Part shown: positions 8,663 to 16,241 of the stretch, piece after piece
How positions within the stretch are numbered: position 1 is the stretch's first letter
How the letters are laid out: each line of letters begins with the position of its first letter
Origin: Dehalococcoidia bacterium
GTDB taxonomy: Bacteria; Chloroflexota; Dehalococcoidia; Lucifugimonadales; UBA1123
Assembly (NCBI GenBank): GCA_021295915.1
Contig: JAGWBK010000029.1
Coordinates: 1 to 43,696 of the forward strand
DNA length: 43,696 nucleotides
Direction of reading: 5' to 3'
The notes under the pieces: model-generated
Databases searched by the model: none
The model's input: the letters and a program-made list of their open reading frames with translations, nothing else
Told to the model about the DNA's origin: nothing
Made by a program: the position numbers and the translations under genes

Positions 8663-9651
8663 CAGGTGACCTCCAGTCTGATACGGGGATCAATCCAGGC
8701 CAGAAGCAGGTCAGAGATGAATGTACCGATCACTGTCATGACACCGATCAACATGATTATCGTGCCGGCCAGGAACATGTCCTGGGCCAGTAGCGCCACC
8801 AGCAGCATGGGTCCCACCGTGGGAAGGCTCATCACTACTGAAATGATGATGCTCCCTGAGACCAGCAGCGGCAGCAGGTATCCGATGGTGCTGATTAGCG
8901 GATTGAGCGCGACCCTGACCGGGTACTTCAACACCACTCGCCACTCGGAGAGTCCCTTGGCGCGCGCTGTCACCACGTACGGCTTGCGCAACTCGTCCAG
9001 CAGATTGGCCCGCAGCACACGAATCAGCTGCGCTGTTCCAGCAACTGCCAGTACGATGGCCGGCAGCCATAGATGATTCAACAAGTCAATAATCTTGGCT
9101 AGGTTATATGGCGAATCTGCATACTCTGGCGAGAACAGTCCCCCGATGTTAGCGCCCAGGAACACGAACCCCAGGTACATTAAGACGAGGGCTAATAAGA
9201 AATTGGGCACAGCTAGCCCAAGGAACCCCACAAATGTAAATGCGTAGTCACCAACCGAGTACTGTTTTACAGCCGAATATATCCCGATTGGGATAGCTAA
9301 GATCCACGTGAATACGACAGACGCAAAGGCGAGAGCAGCGGTCAGCCACAACCGGTCTCCAATGACGTCCCCCACGGGGCGCTGGTAGCCCATGGACAGA
9401 CCGAAGTTGCCCTGGACGACCTGGTTCATCCACTTGAAGTACTGCACGATAAACGGACTGCCCAGTCCGTACTGCTCGCGCAGGTTGGCAGCCTCTTCAT
9501 CAGTGACCTGCGTACCGGTGGACAAGAGCTGAGCAACGTAAGCCGTTACGTAGTCTCCGGGAGGCAACTGGATGATCCCGAACGAAATGATCGAGATCGC
9601 CCAGATCGTCAGTAAGGCTAAAAAGAGTCGCCTGACGGCGAATGCAATCAA
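8662..9651 (-). CDS. Peptide/nickel ABC transporter permease, OppB/DppB type
   Basis: A 329-residue permease with six predicted helices, starting MIAFAVRRLFLALLTIW, the typical DppB/OppB N-terminus. It carries the EAA-type loop YVVTARAKGLSEWRVVLKYP before the last helices. It forms the translocation pore with the OppC-type subunit. The start is a TTG at 9651 with AAAGGT eight bases upstream. It follows the binding-protein gene after a 108-base gap that contains a strong stem-loop. Confidence 0.92.
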   Translation of the reverse strand: MIAFAVRRLFLALLTIWAISIISFGIIQLPPGDYVTAYVAQLLSTGTQVTDEEAANLREQYGLGSPFIVQYFKWMNQVVQGNFGLSMGYQRPVGDVIGDRLWLTAALAFASVVFTWILAIPIGIYSAVKQYSVGDYAFTFVGFLGLAVPNFLLALVLMYLGFVFLGANIGGLFSPEYADSPYNLAKIIDLLNHLWLPAIVLAVAGTAQLIRVLRANLLDELRKPYVVTARAKGLSEWRVVLKYPVRVALNPLISTIGYLLPLLVSGSIIISVVMSLPTVGPMLLVALLAQDMFLAGTIIMLIGVMTVIGTFISDLLLAWIDPRIRLEVT

Positions 9652-9683
9652 GTGTAGGACCTTTCAGTCAGTCATTTGGGGTT

Positions 9684-9734
9684 GGTGCCACCATCCCCGC
9701 CCTGACCTTGTAGCCAGGGGGAGATGGCGGCACC
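9684..9734 (-). promoter_or_regulatory. Stem-loop between binding-protein and permease genes
   Basis: An interrupted hairpin pairs GGTGCC with GGCACC and CCATC with GATGG, with further C/G-rich pairing inside. No U-run follows, so it is unlikely to be a full intrinsic terminator. Intercistronic hairpins in this position in other importer operons protect the binding-protein mRNA from decay and so raise its level over the permeases. That role here is inference. Confidence 0.5.
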
Positions 9735-9759
9735 GCTTTAGCCGTTTGGTAGGTAGACT

Positions 9760-11985
9760 CTACTCGTAAGACAGAGCCTGCTGCTCACGATTCTCTTCGC
9801 TCATCCACCAGAGGGTCTGGAGTCGAGAGATACCGGGAGTCTTGGTGTCCGGGCTGTTGAACTGCCGCTCGGGCACGTTGCCGAGATCGACGTTCGAGAC
9901 CCTTACGCCCAGCGAAGCGGGGGACTGACCGACCAGTCCAACGGACCATGCCTGATCGAGCACGATGCGCCAGATCTGCTTGCCAATCTCGATGCGCTCT
10001 GCTTCAGGAACACCAAAGGCCTTCTTGTAGAGCGTCATCACTTCCTTCAGCTCAGCGTGAGGCTCCTGGCCCCTTTCGCCGTTAGACTGGAACCACAGGC
10101 CGAGGGCCGATCCCATCTCATTGCTGGTGAAGGCCGGGAATACGTGGCCTGGGAAGGTGAACAGGTGCTCGCTGCCGTCACCCCAGGAGACGCGAATCTG
10201 GTTCTCGTCTGATGCCTGGACTGTTCCGGCAAGGCTCCGCTCCATCGCCAGTACGTTGGTCTTGACCCCCAGGAATCTCTCCCAGTGCTCGGCGACCATC
10301 TCGGCCATCTGTACGAACTCAATGAACTGCGCGGTGCGGGCGCTGATCTCGATCACGAGCCGCTCGCCGTTGTCCGTGCGAAGCCTGAATCCGTCTGAGT
10401 CCTTGTCCGGGAGGATCTCGTCCAACATCGCGTTGGCCGTATCGGGGTCAAAGGTCGCCCATACGCCGCGATACTCGGACTCTGGTCCAGGTGAGAACGG
10501 GTTGGTTGGCGCCGGCGCAAACGAACCGGGGACACCGAATCCGAGGAAGAACACCTCGTTCATCTGTTCGCGGTCGATTCCGATTGCAAGCGCGCGCCTG
10601 AAGTCCACGTTGCGGTACAGGTCGCCGATGTACGGATCGACCTGGTACGACATGTTGAACTTGACGGTTGCGTCTGCTCCTGCTTCCTGGGTGTCGAAGT
10701 GCAGCTTGTAGCCGCCCTTCTCCTGATTCTCCAGGTACAGCGGCACCTTCGCCATGTTCAGGTGCCTGCCCTGCCAGTCGTACTCACCTGCGATGGCGCG
10801 CAGGTTGATGACCTCGAGGTCTTCAGCCAGCGTCAGGATCACTACGTCGATATACGGGAGCTGATTGCCGTCCGTATCCACCATCCAATAGTACGGATTG
10901 CGCTCCAGCTTCCACGTGTCGGAGTTGATCGGGGTGACCGTCACCCAGGGCGTGATCGCTGGAAGCTCGGTATTGAGCGCCCAGTCGTTCTTGAACTTGA
11001 TGAGGTTCACCCAGTTGTCGTACCCCTCATCGTCGACAATCTTCTGGACGGTATCGTCACCGGCAATAGAAGGCAAGAACTGCTCAAGGTAGTGCTTGGG
11101 TGCCACCATGCCGAGCAGGGCCGGGCCCTGGTAGGCGTGTCCACCCAGGTGCGTCGAGCCTGCCAGGACGTCGAGGAAGAAGTAGTAGGGGTCCTCGAAC
11201 GTGATCTTGATGGTTGTCGAGTCGACCTTCTCAAGCGTGCCCTGCTTGCCGTTGATGGCGAACCAGGAAGACTTGGTGGGGACCAACTCGTCATTCAGGT
11301 ACAGCTGCTCGTACCAGAACTCGAAGTCGTCAGCGGTGAATGGTGCGCCGTCCGACCACTTCATGCCCTCGCGGAGGTTCAGCGTGTACTCGCGACCGTC
11401 GTTGGCGACTTCCCAACTCTTTATTACGTTCGGGCCGGGGTTGTTGCCGGTGTAGTCCCAGAACAGCATGTGGTCCGGGCCGGTGCAGCAACGATAGCCA
11501 TTCCACTTGTCGGCAGGGCCTGTGAATCCACGCCGCAGGATGCCGCCGTACTGGCCGGTACCGTGGAGAGGCTCGATTACCATCAGGTCTGACTGTTTAG
11601 GCAGTCTCTCCTCAACGGGAGGAAGCGTGCCCGCAGAGACCAGTGCCGCAAGTTGAGGTGCCTCACCGAACGATGTCGGGAACTGGCTCTCGTCAGTTAC
11701 GACCGATGGCCCTTCCAGCTTTCCAACGAGTCCGGTCTCCGTAGCTGGCGCCGACGGGGCCGGTGCTGCGGGAGCGGCGGTTGCCGCCGGAGCGGGCTGC
11801 GACGGTGCTGCGGGAGCGGCAGTAGCCGCTGGTGCGGGAGCCGGAGCCGCCGGAGCCTGAGTGGCTGCTGGAGCCGGCTGCGATGGGGCGGGTTCCTCTT
11901 CTTCAGAAGTGCTGCACGCCGCAAGAGTAAGCGCGGCAAAAAGCAACACAAGCGGGAGGACCAGGAAAATCCTCTTCAGACGCAT
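9760..11985 (-). CDS. ABC transporter substrate-binding lipoprotein, family 5 (peptide/nickel type)
   Basis: A 741-residue exported lipoprotein. A basic and hydrophobic leader ends in the lipobox LAAC with the modified Cys at 24. Next comes an acidic EEEE stretch and an Ala/Pro-rich low-complexity linker to about residue 82. The binding domain follows, with SWEVANDGREYTLNLREGMKWSDG-type features (near residue 190) and FRRALAIGIDREQMN near residue 465 that mark family 5 (DppA/OppA/NikA). It is longer than the usual 500-550 residues. AGGAGGAG lies just upstream of the ATG. First gene of the importer operon; it captures substrate outside the membrane. The ligand is not predictable here. Confidence 0.93.
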   Translation of the reverse strand: MRLKRIFLVLPLVLLFAALTLAACSTSEEEEPAPSQPAPAATQAPAAPAPAPAATAAPAAPSQPAPAATAAPAAPAPSAPATETGLVGKLEGPSVVTDESQFPTSFGEAPQLAALVSAGTLPPVEERLPKQSDLMVIEPLHGTGQYGGILRRGFTGPADKWNGYRCCTGPDHMLFWDYTGNNPGPNVIKSWEVANDGREYTLNLREGMKWSDGAPFTADDFEFWYEQLYLNDELVPTKSSWFAINGKQGTLEKVDSTTIKITFEDPYYFFLDVLAGSTHLGGHAYQGPALLGMVAPKHYLEQFLPSIAGDDTVQKIVDDEGYDNWVNLIKFKNDWALNTELPAITPWVTVTPINSDTWKLERNPYYWMVDTDGNQLPYIDVVILTLAEDLEVINLRAIAGEYDWQGRHLNMAKVPLYLENQEKGGYKLHFDTQEAGADATVKFNMSYQVDPYIGDLYRNVDFRRALAIGIDREQMNEVFFLGFGVPGSFAPAPTNPFSPGPESEYRGVWATFDPDTANAMLDEILPDKDSDGFRLRTDNGERLVIEISARTAQFIEFVQMAEMVAEHWERFLGVKTNVLAMERSLAGTVQASDENQIRVSWGDGSEHLFTFPGHVFPAFTSNEMGSALGLWFQSNGERGQEPHAELKEVMTLYKKAFGVPEAERIEIGKQIWRIVLDQAWSVGLVGQSPASLGVRVSNVDLGNVPERQFNSPDTKTPGISRLQTLWWMSEENREQQALSYE
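11762..11845 (-). repeat. Two tandem 42-base units encoding the Ala/Pro linker
   Basis: Copies at 11762-11803 and 11804-11845 are near-identical and each encodes SQPAPAATAAPAAP; a partial third copy follows toward 11880. The repeat is in frame within the binding-protein gene and lengthens the flexible tether between lipid anchor and binding domain. The unit count may vary between strains by slippage. Confidence 0.75.
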
Positions 11986-12106
11986 GTTATTTCTCCTCCT
12001 AAGAGATTGCTGCCGGGCCCTGCTCTTACCGAGGCCGGTTCTGTGCTGACTGCGTCAACACTGAATCCTGCATCGTGAAATGCAATGCCCAGCACTGTTG
12101 GCGCGT

Positions 12107-12135
12107 ATCTTAGGAGTCGAAATCGAAAGTGTCAA
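12107..12135 (-). promoter_or_regulatory. Sigma70-type promoter of the peptide importer operon
   Basis: On the minus strand TTGACA (12135-12130) is followed after exactly 17 bases by TAAGAT (12112-12107). Transcription would start near 12100 and give a leader of about 115 bases before the binding-protein ATG. It lies in the 211-base gap downstream of tenA, so the importer has its own promoter. Confidence 0.7.
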
Positions 12136-12196
12136 CATTCAGTTAACGAATCGGAGACCCCTGGTGCATTCTGGGGCGTGTACCGGGAAATCGGCG

Positions 12197-12871
12197 CTAT
12201 GAGTCAGGCCACGAATCCCCGCTGTAGGCTGCTTCCCAGAAGAGGTACTCGTAGCGCAGCGCAGTGTGAAAGGCCCGCTCTATCTTCGGACGCTGAGTAC
12301 CGAGATTCGTGGTGTCCATGTACTCCTTGCACCAGCCGACGAAGTGGCCCAATACGGCTGGGCCGTGCAGGTCTATCCACTGCCGGTAGATCGGGTTGGA
12401 TGGCCGCTTTCCCTGTTCGATTAGGCGTGTACCCCAGTCCAGATATGTCCCCTCGGTGACGTAGCAGACGGTTACTATCTCCTCGAAGCTGCCCTCGGTC
12501 CCAGTCCTCACAAGGAAGTCGCCAAATCCCTGTGTGACAGGGGATGCGCCGACCGCCGAATACTCCTCTTCAGTTGCCTGCAGCACGTCGAAAGCTCGAA
12601 GGAAGAACTGGTTCTCTGCTGCCGCCTGCGGGTCGAGTATCCCGGCCAGGAAGGAGTGCAAGTGGCTGGCCGCTACGAGGTCGGGTGCCTTCGCTACTCC
12701 CAAGCTCATCATGGCGACCAGGTCGTTCACGAACACGTAGTCCTGGAGGAAGTAGCGCCTGCCCCGCTCCAGTGACAGCGTGTCGTCGCCCATCTCGACC
12801 ACGAACGGGTGGTGTGTCATTTTCTGCCACAGATCGTTGTGACGATCCCTGAGCTCTTGGATCAGTGACAT
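12197..12871 (-). CDS. tenA: TenA family protein (thiaminase II / aminopyrimidine aminohydrolase)
   Basis: A 224-residue all-alpha protein of the TenA/THI-4 family. The family nucleophile is present as the Cys in VTVCYVTEGTY (about residue 136), and the C-terminal acidic residue sits in YEYLFWEAAY. TenA hydrolyses aminopyrimidine breakdown products of thiamine to HMP for re-use. It is the last gene of a riboswitch-controlled operon with a ThiXYZ-type importer, which fits salvage of formylaminopyrimidine from outside the cell. It is separated from thiY by 77 bases that contain a palindromic intergenic repeat. Confidence 0.9.
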   Translation of the reverse strand: MSLIQELRDRHNDLWQKMTHHPFVVEMGDDTLSLERGRRYFLQDYVFVNDLVAMMSLGVAKAPDLVAASHLHSFLAGILDPQAAAENQFFLRAFDVLQATEEEYSAVGASPVTQGFGDFLVRTGTEGSFEEIVTVCYVTEGTYLDWGTRLIEQGKRPSNPIYRQWIDLHGPAVLGHFVGWCKEYMDTTNLGTQRPKIERAFHTALRYEYLFWEAAYSGDSWPDS

Positions 12872-12923
12872 TTCAGAGCCTTTCGATAATTTGCTTTCAC
12901 CCGATTCTCTCTAATAGATAGTC

Positions 12924-12947
12924 GTTCACCCTGAGCCTGTCGAAGGG
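12924..12947. repeat. Short palindromic intergenic repeat, single copy here
   Basis: The unit contains CCCTGAGCCTGTCGAAGGG, whose reverse complement is the CCCTTCGACAGGCTCAGGG motif seen as a dispersed REP-like element between genes in many bacteria. It lies between thiY and tenA. Only this copy is present in the window, so identification rests on recognising the motif. Confidence 0.55.
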
Positions 12948-12948
12948 C

Positions 12949-13944
12949 CTACTCTCCAATCAGGTCCGCGTCGAACGCGTCCGACGCTGCAAAGCTGCCG
13001 TCAATCATGCCCTGCTGCTTCATCCAGTCCACGAAGCCCTGCCACCGGTCCGACTCCTGCGTCCCGAATCCGCCGCCGCCTGGCAGTTGCCACTGAGGCA
13101 CGAGCAGGTCTGCTCCTGGCCTGTCTATCCCCTCGTCAATCTCGCCGGGGTTCTCCTCTACAAGTATGTCCACGCCAGCCTGCGGATCGCTTATCGCTTC
13201 CTCGAATCCCTTCTTGATCGCTCGGGCGAACCTCTCGGCGACGTCCCGGTTTTCCTCCAGGTAGTCTTCGCTCGTCACCAGCACCAGCTCGTAGTAGTCC
13301 GGCACTCCCCAATCCTGCATCTTCATCACGTTGACCGGATGGCCCTGGTTCTCCAGCAGAATCGACTCGTGCGTCCAATAGGCGCCCACAGCGGCGTCGA
13401 CCTTCTCGGTGATCAGGGATTCACCGATGTTGAAGCCGATGTTTACAAGCTCCACCTCGGCGAGGCCGCCGGCGACACCGTCTGCCTTGAGCATTGTGTC
13501 GAGCAGTGGCTCGTTTGTGGGAATGCCTGGGTAGCCGACCTTCTTGCCGGCTAGTTGGGAAGGCCGAGTGATGCCCGACGACTCCAGCGCCATCACCGAG
13601 TTCAGCGGGTGCTGCACGACGGCCGCAATCGACACGACTGGTACGCCTTCGTTTCGGGCCAGTATGACGTCGGGCTGGTAGTTCATCCCGAAGTTGTCTG
13701 AACCCGACGCGACGGTCTGAAGCACCGTCGAAGGGTCAGAAGGCGTGTACATCGTGACGTCCAGACCCTCTTCCTCGAAGTACCCCTTCTGCTTCGCGAT
13801 GAAGAGGCCAAGGTGGTTCGCGTTGGGATACCAGTCCAGCGCGAGCTTCACTGGCACCGCCTCTTCTTCGGTGCTGCACGCTACTGACATCAGCGCTATT
13901 GCAGCCGCCACAATGAACAGAGTGATCGTACGCTTCATCTTCAT
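12949..13944 (-). CDS. thiY: ThiY-type ABC substrate-binding lipoprotein (NMT1/THI5-like), pyrimidine precursor uptake
   Basis: A 331-residue lipoprotein with lipobox SVAC (Cys 23). Right after it comes LALDWYPNANHLGLFIA, the signature of the NMT1/THI5-like ThiY group, which in characterised members binds N-formyl-4-amino-5-aminomethyl-2-methylpyrimidine. Gene order after a TPP riboswitch (ATPase, permease, this protein, TenA) matches the ThiXYZ salvage importer. An acidic EEE follows the anchor. There is a 118-base gap to the permease gene, with a small GC-rich hairpin near 13974-13995. Pyrimidine binding is family inference. Confidence 0.88.
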   Translation of the reverse strand: MKMKRTITLFIVAAAIALMSVACSTEEEAVPVKLALDWYPNANHLGLFIAKQKGYFEEEGLDVTMYTPSDPSTVLQTVASGSDNFGMNYQPDVILARNEGVPVVSIAAVVQHPLNSVMALESSGITRPSQLAGKKVGYPGIPTNEPLLDTMLKADGVAGGLAEVELVNIGFNIGESLITEKVDAAVGAYWTHESILLENQGHPVNVMKMQDWGVPDYYELVLVTSEDYLEENRDVAERFARAIKKGFEEAISDPQAGVDILVEENPGEIDEGIDRPGADLLVPQWQLPGGGGFGTQESDRWQGFVDWMKQQGMIDGSFAASDAFDADLIGE

Positions 13945-14062
13945 TTACTCCTTACCGAAGACTTACCACTGACCCCTCTGCCTCGGGGAGAGGGTGAAAA
14001 TTACAGATATCTACTTCTCTCAGCCCTCCAGGACAGGAGGAGATCTTGAGAAGATTCCACAT

Positions 14063-14899
14063 TCACAATTCCGAATTCTTCGCCGCCCTCCACCAGGGGA
14101 TGGCAAAGCGTTCGATGATTCCAATTGATGCGAACAGGCCAACTCCCATCACGGACAGGATCGCGATTGCGGCGAACACCCGCTCGGTCAGGAACTGCGG
14201 CTTGGACCGGATCATCAGGTATCCCAGTCCCTCGCTCGAACCGACCCACTCGCCGATCACCGCTCCAATTACGCTTACCGCTATCGCTACCCGCATCCCG
14301 CTGAACAGGTAGGGCAGGGACGTGGGGACCTGTACCTTGAAGAACACTTGGAGCCTGTTGGCACCGAGCGTTCGCATGAGGTTGACCATGTCGCGGTCCA
14401 CCGACTTCAGACCGTCCACCATGTTGACCACGATGGGGAAGAAGCTGATGAGCGCGACGACGATCACCTTTGGCGCAAGTCCGTACCCGACCCAGATCAG
14501 CAGCATCGGCGCGATTACGATTATCGGTATGGTCTGGGATGCGATAACGAACGGGTAGATGGCGCGCTCCAGCGTCCTGGACAGTCCAATTGCTGTCGCC
14601 AGGAGTACCCCGCTCGCAAGCGCAAGCCCGAATCCCACGATTATCTCGGACAGGGTTACACGCGTGTGCCTCCACAGAAGGCCGGCGTCGTTGTACAGGG
14701 CTGTCCCGATGTCAGAAGGCGCGGGGAGCAGCCATGTCTGCACGTCGAAGACCCGAACGTACATCTCCCATGCGACAAGAATTGCCACCACGATGAGAAG
14801 TGAAGGCAGCCATTGTCGTATCGCCCGGTCCAGCGAGCCTGCGAGAGATCCCGTGTCCTGATGTCCGGCCTGGCGCGTGTGTTGGACCTCGGCGCTCAT
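14063..14899 (-). CDS. thiX: ThiX-type ABC transporter permease
   Basis: A 278-residue permease of the SsuC/TauC/ThiX group with an N-terminal cytoplasmic part and six predicted helices. The family-typical region with PIIVIAPMLLIWVGYG and the EAA loop LMRTLGANRLQVFFKVQVPTSLP are both present, and EWVGSSEGLGYLM occurs near the C-terminus. Its start overlaps the stop of the ATPase gene by four bases (ATGA). With ThiZ and ThiY it would form a complete importer for a thiamine pyrimidine precursor. Confidence 0.9.
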   Translation of the reverse strand: MSAEVQHTRQAGHQDTGSLAGSLDRAIRQWLPSLLIVVAILVAWEMYVRVFDVQTWLLPAPSDIGTALYNDAGLLWRHTRVTLSEIIVGFGLALASGVLLATAIGLSRTLERAIYPFVIASQTIPIIVIAPMLLIWVGYGLAPKVIVVALISFFPIVVNMVDGLKSVDRDMVNLMRTLGANRLQVFFKVQVPTSLPYLFSGMRVAIAVSVIGAVIGEWVGSSEGLGYLMIRSKPQFLTERVFAAIAILSVMGVGLFASIGIIERFAIPWWRAAKNSEL

Positions 14900-15732
14900 G
14901 GATGGGCCCCCTCAGTGGCCTCTTCCCTGATAGAGGTCAGAAGCGTCGACTTCATGGCCATGAACTCCGCCGTGGAAATCACGTCCATGCTGCGTGGCCT
15001 CGGCAGGTCGACACGCTGCACCATCTTCATACTGCCCGGACGCGCGGTCATCACATAGACGCGGTCGGAGAGGAGGATGGCTTCATCCACGTCGTGGGTG
15101 ACTAGGATGATGGTCTTCCGCATCGATTCCCATAGCCCGGTGACCCACTGGTGGATCTGCGTCCTGTTGAGCGCGTCCAGCGCGCCGAACGGCTCGTCGA
15201 GCAGAAAAACCTCCTGGTCGGCCAGGACTGTGCGGAGGAATGCAGCACGCTGCCGCATCCCTCCCGACAGCTCGTGGGGGTAGGCGTTCTCGAACCCCTC
15301 GAGCCCGAATCTGCCGAGGTGCTGCCTCGCTCGGTCACTGGCGTCCCTCCTGGAAACACCCTGCAACTCGAGTCCGAGAATAGCGTTGTCCATGACGCTT
15401 CGCCACGGCATCAGCAGGTCCTTCTGCTGCATGTAGCCGACAGAGCCCAGGCGCTGTCTGTCCTGGCTGCCGTGAAGCGTCACAGTTCCCGAAGTGGGGC
15501 TGTCGAGACCGGCGATGATGTTCAGGAGTGTGCTCTTGCCGCATCCCGATGGGCCAATTATGGAGACGAACTCACCTTCTTCGACGTGGAAGTTGACGTC
15601 TCTCAATACCGGGAGCGGCTGAGAGTCCCGCTCCATCTCCCTGGAGAGAAGTTGGACCTCGATGGCATAGTCAGCCGGCTGAAGCGTCTGGGCTCCAGTA
15701 GTGCTGCTGTCTGTTTTGCCTGATGTCAACAT
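14896..15732 (-). CDS. thiZ: ThiZ-type ABC transporter ATP-binding protein
   Basis: About 278 residues with Walker A GPSGCGKST, signature LSGGMRQR, Walker B FLLDEPFGALD and H-loop VTHDVDEA, typical of the SsuB/TauB/ThiZ group. The longest frame reaches 15798 but would read through the riboswitch's terminator hairpin and begin inside the leader. The first start after the terminator is ATG 15732 (MLTSGKTD), with TTG next at 15729. Ribosome binding is weak (GGG four bases upstream), which may be part of the control. It is the first gene of the thiamine-precursor operon. Confidence 0.85.
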   Translation of the reverse strand: MLTSGKTDSSTTGAQTLQPADYAIEVQLLSREMERDSQPLPVLRDVNFHVEEGEFVSIIGPSGCGKSTLLNIIAGLDSPTSGTVTLHGSQDRQRLGSVGYMQQKDLLMPWRSVMDNAILGLELQGVSRRDASDRARQHLGRFGLEGFENAYPHELSGGMRQRAAFLRTVLADQEVFLLDEPFGALDALNRTQIHQWVTGLWESMRKTIILVTHDVDEAILLSDRVYVMTARPGSMKMVQRVDLPRPRSMDVISTAEFMAMKSTLLTSIREEATEGAHP

Positions 15733-15740
15733 CGACCCAA

Positions 15741-15771
15741 ATGAAAAACGCCCACTCTGTCTGGGTGGGCG
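15741..15771 (-). terminator. Intrinsic terminator of the TPP riboswitch
   Basis: On the minus strand a perfect 7-base-pair stem (CGCCCAC / GTGGGCG, 15771-15749) is followed directly by five U and then a U-rich stretch. It lies between the TPP aptamer and the thiZ start, the position of an expression platform. TPP binding is therefore expected to stop transcription before thiZ. Confidence 0.82.
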
Positions 15772-15792
15772 GTGCATATGGTCGACGGGCTG

Positions 15793-15895
15793 TGCCACGA
15801 TCCCTACGCTGGCATTATCCAGATCAGGTTCGAAGGGGTCGACAGCGTTTCGGCTGCCCTCTCAGCCTGGCGTTTTCCAAGCTCCCCCGGGGCTG
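15793..15895 (-). ncRNA. TPP riboswitch aptamer (THI element)
   Basis: Read on the minus strand, the aptamer has its conserved parts in order: GGGGGAGC near 15890-15883, the CTGAGAGGG pyrimidine-sensing segment at 15865-15857, and the pyrophosphate-sensing arm ACCTGATCTGGATAATGCC with GCGTAGGGA (15829-15801). This is an almost unaltered THI box. It sits some ten bases after the predicted transcription start and just before the terminator, so it should switch off the ThiZXY-TenA salvage operon when TPP is plentiful. Exact ends of stem P1 are approximate. Confidence 0.97.
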
Positions 15896-15913
15896 TATTT
15901 TGTGTTGCGCGCA

Positions 15914-15942
15914 AGTCTAACCGGGCAACTGGTGTATGTCAA
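15914..15942 (-). promoter_or_regulatory. Sigma70-type promoter of the riboswitch-controlled operon
   Basis: TTGACA (15942-15937) and TAGACT (15919-15914) on the minus strand are spaced by exactly 17 bases. Transcription from about 15907 would begin roughly ten bases before the aptamer, as expected for a riboswitch leader. Confidence 0.75.
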
Positions 15943-15985
15943 ACCAGAAGTGGACATCCCAACCTGGCGTGGTAGGAGGGTCCAC

Positions 15986-16015
15986 TTGCGACTGCCAAAG
16001 CTATCTCCTTAGAAT
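15986..16015 (+). promoter_or_regulatory. Possible sigma70-type promoter of thrS
   Basis: TTGCGA (15986-15991) and TAGAAT (16010-16015) are 18 bases apart. Transcription from about 16022 would give thrS a leader of about 220 bases, long enough for regulation. It is divergent from the thiamine operon promoter. Confidence 0.45.
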
Positions 16016-16080
16016 GAGACTACACATCAGTACATGGATGGCCTATCTGCATTGGGAACCGAGTAGCTTCCTTCAGATTC

Positions 16081-16140
16081 ATAACCGCGACAACTATCTA
16101 GCCTCTCGCGTGCCCGGTCCGGGGCGCAGCGAGAGGCTGT
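16081..16140 (+). promoter_or_regulatory. Structured leader of thrS: strong hairpin with alternative pairing
   Basis: A perfect 10-base-pair stem (AGCCTCTCGC 16100-16109 with GCGAGAGGCT 16129-16138) encloses a second GC-rich hairpin and is followed by GTTGTGTGTT, a partly U-rich run. Just upstream, ACCGCGA (16084-16090) could pair its CGCGA with TCGCG of the hairpin's 5' arm, which would break the hairpin. That is the logic of an attenuator. ACCGCG recalls the end of a T-box, but the AGGGTGG part and a clear stem I are missing. I regard it as a probable attenuator of unknown class. Confidence 0.4.
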
Positions 16141-16241
16141 TGTGTGTTCCGGGCTGGTGTTCCACTCTTTCTTCACTTCGAACCATCGCCTGACTCGCAT
16201 GTGCCACGCAGCATCAGAGCAGGCAAATTAGGAGACGACAC

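Noticed and set aside
10699-11592. A 297-residue frame antisense to the peptide-binding protein gene
   Set aside because: It is a mirror of a clear family 5 binding protein and shows no domain of its own.
15733-15798. N-terminal extension of the thiZ frame
   Set aside because: It runs through the terminator hairpin of the TPP riboswitch and is not conserved ATPase sequence.
16022-16140. A canonical T-box riboswitch ahead of thrS
   Set aside because: ACCGCG and a following hairpin are present, but the AGGGTGG part, a specifier loop and enough room for stem I are not. It was kept only as an attenuator candidate.
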